From contig DASTGO010000447.1 in assembly GCA_035719045.1 (NCBI GenBank), forward strand, positions 1-6,558: a stretch of DNA of 6,558 bases, written 5' to 3'. The notes under the pieces were generated by a model. It was not told the DNA's origin. It worked only from the letters and a program-made list of their open reading frames with translations, and did not search any database. Shown one piece after another: positions 5,052-6,558 of the stretch (positions within the stretch are counted from its first letter, which is position 1; every line of letters starts with the position of its first letter). This DNA is from DASTGO01 sp035719045 (lineage in GTDB: Bacteria; Actinomycetota; Actinomycetes; Actinomycetales; Kineosporiaceae). Position numbers and translations under genes: made by a program.

Positions 5052-5418
5052 AGGGGCTCCTGATCGCCGGAGTGGCACGCTTGCGGGACGGCTCGGGCTC
5101 AGAGTAGGTGCTCCCTGAACCGCACTCACCGGCTTCGTGAAGTTCCTGAACCCGAGAGGCTCCCGAACCGCCCTGATTCGTGAGGTTCCGGCCTCGACTA
5201 TTCGGCCACCGTGACGTCAGGCAACGAAGCTCCGGAGTTCAAGGGTCCGTGACAGGACTCCTGGAACTGCCGGAGCTTCGTTGCCTCACCCCATGGCCAC
5301 TCGGCGGGCCAAGCCCAAGTCCCTACCGGACTCTTGTTCCGCCGAAGCGACCGCGCCTGGCGGCCACACAGCTCAGCATCTACTCGGCCTCAAGCGGCTG
5401 CAGAGTCATGCGCATGCC
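5052..5418. other. Intergenic region between convergent genes
   Basis: No gene is supported. It holds a degenerate local duplication: GCTCCCTGAACCGC.. at 5110 and GCTCCCGAACCGCC at 5159, followed by TTCGTGAAGTTCC at 5134-5146 and TTCGTGAGGTTCC at 5177-5189. It also holds the octamer palindrome TGACGTCA (5212-5219) and a long hairpin (5219-5286). Confidence 0.6.
5219..5286. terminator. Very strong 17-bp-stem hairpin, likely bidirectional terminator
   Basis: AGGCAACGAAGCTCCGG (5219-5235) and its perfect reverse complement (5270-5286) enclose 34 bases. Within those, AGTTC/GAACT extends the stem past a one-base bulge, and GTCC/GGAC closes an inner helix around GTGACA. The structure lies between the ends of two convergent units, 168 bp after the DUF397 stop and 133 bp beyond the stop of the secreted-protein gene. 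It is stronger than most terminators and could instead be a processed RNA element or a mobile repeat. Confidence 0.6.
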
Positions 5419-6300
5419 TCAGAAGACGTCGTAGATGGGCGCTGTTCCCTTCTGAAGATGCTGATCACTGCCCGTGTAGGAGACCTCGAGGAGACCCCAA
5501 CCGGCGGTCACACTGAAGAGTCCGCCTCCCTGGTTGAACTCGTATGCGAAATCCGCTCCGACTTGGGTCGATTCAGTGCAGTACTTCTGGACTGTTACGC
5601 CAGCTGATCCCCGATCGGCGAGGTTCTGAAATCCGCTGGTGCGGTCGGCGATATTCCAGATCGGCGCCTTTGCTGCAACATTGGCGGAGCGCAAGGAACC
5701 GAGGTATGTGTTGGTTCCAGTCACAGAGAAGGTAGAGATGCTGTGGCCCACCATGCGCATGCAACTCGGCATATCGAAACTGAGGGAGGCCACATCCACA
5801 GGAGACGACTGACCAGCGAAAGTGTCCTTGAAGTCCCATCGCCCGTTGTAGCGCCACTGAGCCGGCGGCCCCATGAGAGGCGTTTGGACGATCCATACAG
5901 CAAACGTGTCGTTCGGGAGAGCCATGGGCTTGACCATCCCCACCGGGGTTGCAGCCGCCTTCACCTGGGGAGAACTTGTCTTGGATGCCTGCCAAGCCTT
6001 CAGGTGCGCCTGTGCCTGCGAGGCATTCAACGTTCCATTCGTCCCCGAGAAGGCGACTTTAACCCCCCTTCCGGTGTACTTGCGAGCGAGCGCGTCCAAG
6101 CCCACCAGGTCATCGGGATGCGCATCTTGATAAGCGATAATCTCCGCGTTCCGAGCATCCCGCAACGCATTTTCATTGGCCTGCGATTGTGCATTTCCCT
6201 TGGCCTGAGAGGGACTCCCCGTAGCCATTGATGCGCCCACCAGTACGACTGCAGTCGCAAGTGTGATCGCCGCACGTTTAAGGAGCATGTGCTTCCTCAT
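5419..6300 (-). CDS. Secreted protein of unknown function
   Basis: The 293-residue product has a Sec-type signal peptide: basic MRKHMLLKR, a hydrophobic core AAITLATAVVLVGASMA, and probable cleavage near residue 33 (SPSQA-KG). A charged Ala/Gln/Asn-rich segment (35-60) follows. The C-terminal half (about 130-293) looks like a beta-rich extracellular domain with DTFAVWIVQT, WRYNGRWDFKDTFAG and FAYEFNQGGGLFSVTAGWG. Two cysteines (180 and 241) could form a disulfide. No catalytic motif or cell-wall anchor is visible, and I do not recognise a named family. The ATG at 6300 has GGGGGA 8 bases upstream; an in-frame GTG at 6306 is too close to that site. Two sampled 60-base rows in the gene have 32 and 31 G/C, against 42 in a row of the regulator gene, so it looks foreign to its surroundings. 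Its only neighbour upstream is a transposase. Confidence 0.88.
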   Translation of the reverse strand: MRKHMLLKRAAITLATAVVLVGASMATGSPSQAKGNAQSQANENALRDARNAEIIAYQDAHPDDLVGLDALARKYTGRGVKVAFSGTNGTLNASQAQAHLKAWQASKTSSPQVKAAATPVGMVKPMALPNDTFAVWIVQTPLMGPPAQWRYNGRWDFKDTFAGQSSPVDVASLSFDMPSCMRMVGHSISTFSVTGTNTYLGSLRSANVAAKAPIWNIADRTSGFQNLADRGSAGVTVQKYCTESTQVGADFAYEFNQGGGLFSVTAGWGLLEVSYTGSDQHLQKGTAPIYDVF

Positions 6301-6367
6301 TCCCACCGTCCCCCGATTCCTCGCACAATGGCGAGTCCTTGCCTCCCCATAAGCAAGGGCACTTAAC

Positions 6368-6390
6368 GTAGCATGAGACGATCTTGCTAC
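6368..6390. promoter_or_regulatory. Inverted repeat upstream of the secreted-protein gene
   Basis: GTAGCA (6368-6373) and TGCTAC (6385-6390) are perfect inverted copies 11 bp apart, and ACGAT/ATCGT overlaps the right half. The repeat lies about 70-90 bp before the ATG at 6300, where an operator or promoter would sit. No convincing -35/-10 pair was found; TACGTT at 6371-6366 (minus) is a possible -10 and overlaps the left arm. Confidence 0.35.
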
Positions 6391-6403
6391 ATCGTGATCC
6401 TAG

Positions 6404-6558
6404 CCACACAAAGTCCGCCCCCTGTACTACAGCTGCGGATCATGACTGATCTTGTTGTCTTGCCCATGCGTGTAGGTGGGCGGGTGGTCGTTGGCCTCGG
6501 CGGCCGTAGTGGCTGATCTGGGCGCGGGCGCGGTGGGCTTGTCGCCACAGGGTCCAGC
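6404..6558 (-). mobile_element. 3' end of an insertion sequence, boundary uncertain
   Basis: The transposase frame stops at 6440, so the element's edge should lie within roughly the next 30-100 bases towards lower coordinates. A CTAG at 6400-6403 fits the YTAR target preference reported for the IS701 family and would place the edge at 6404; this choice is inference. The sequence from 6404 to 6440 contains CTGTACTACAGCTGCGG. The other end lies outside the window, so no inverted repeat can be confirmed. Confidence 0.4.
6440..6558 (-). CDS. C-terminal end of a DDE transposase, probably IS701-type (partial)
   Basis: The minus strand is open from the window edge to TGA at 6440-6442. The 39 visible residues start WTLWRQAHRARAQISHYGRR and end ARQQDQS. 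The pattern W-x2-W-R-x2-H-x-A-R-A-x3-H-Y-x-R-R is, from memory, the usual C-terminus of actinobacterial DDE transposases of the IS701 type (for example WSRWRRRHQ..AR..HYRRR). The catalytic residues would lie outside the window. Whether the rest of the gene is intact cannot be seen. Confidence 0.65.
   Translation of the reverse strand, partial: WTLWRQAHRARAQISHYGRRGQRPPAHLHAWARQQDQS

Noticed and set aside
5405..5765. Repeated word CATGCGCATGC near 5407 and 5753
   Set aside because: An 11-base self-complementary word occurring twice, once inside a gene, with no flanking similarity; probably chance.
1..6558. Composite transposon formed by the two flanking elements
   Set aside because: The two ends belong to unrelated IS types (IS21-like and IS701-like), so they could not mobilise the interval together.

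Overview
The base composition (about 70% GC in most of the window), GTG and TTG starts, GC-rich hairpins and the gene families present point to an actinomycete, most likely Streptomyces or a close relative. This is an accessory-type stretch bounded by two unrelated insertion-sequence remnants: the downstream end of an IS21-type element at 1-140 and the 3' end of a minus-strand transposase, probably IS701-type, at 6440-6558.

Layout. The IS21 end cuts into a membrane-protein gene, of which only the 3' part (141-440) remains. Next is a conserved small protein of unknown function (673-1302) that appears to be made from a leaderless mRNA. A complete tRNA-Ser(UGA) gene lies on the minus strand (1664-1759) with its own terminator hairpin; about 300 bp on one side of it and 470 bp on the other hold no convincing intact gene. 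The minus strand then carries a proline/tryptophan-rich, zinc-ribbon membrane protein (2234-2854). Just upstream is a likely unannotated 37-residue cysteine-rich ORF (2861-2974) whose stop codon overlaps the ribosome-binding region of the larger gene.

The most system-like part is 3297-5051. A divergent pair of transcription units shares a 300-bp control region: leftward, a 126-residue protein of unknown function followed at once by a hairpin; rightward, an XRE-type helix-turn-helix/DUF5753 regulator and a DUF397 protein whose genes overlap by 4 bp, the Scr1/Scr2-like arrangement known from Streptomyces. The control region holds a perfect 12-bp inverted repeat, a third half-site copy, a good sigma-70-type promoter placed just after them, and a 17-bp tandem duplication.

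After the DUF397 gene come a degenerate local duplication and a very strong 17-bp-stem hairpin between convergent genes. The last gene (5419-6300, minus) encodes a secreted protein of unknown function; its GC content is clearly lower (about 52-53% in two sampled 60-base rows) than that of its neighbours, which together with the adjacent transposase suggests recent acquisition. I see no rRNA, CRISPR array, prophage module or complete biosynthetic cluster.
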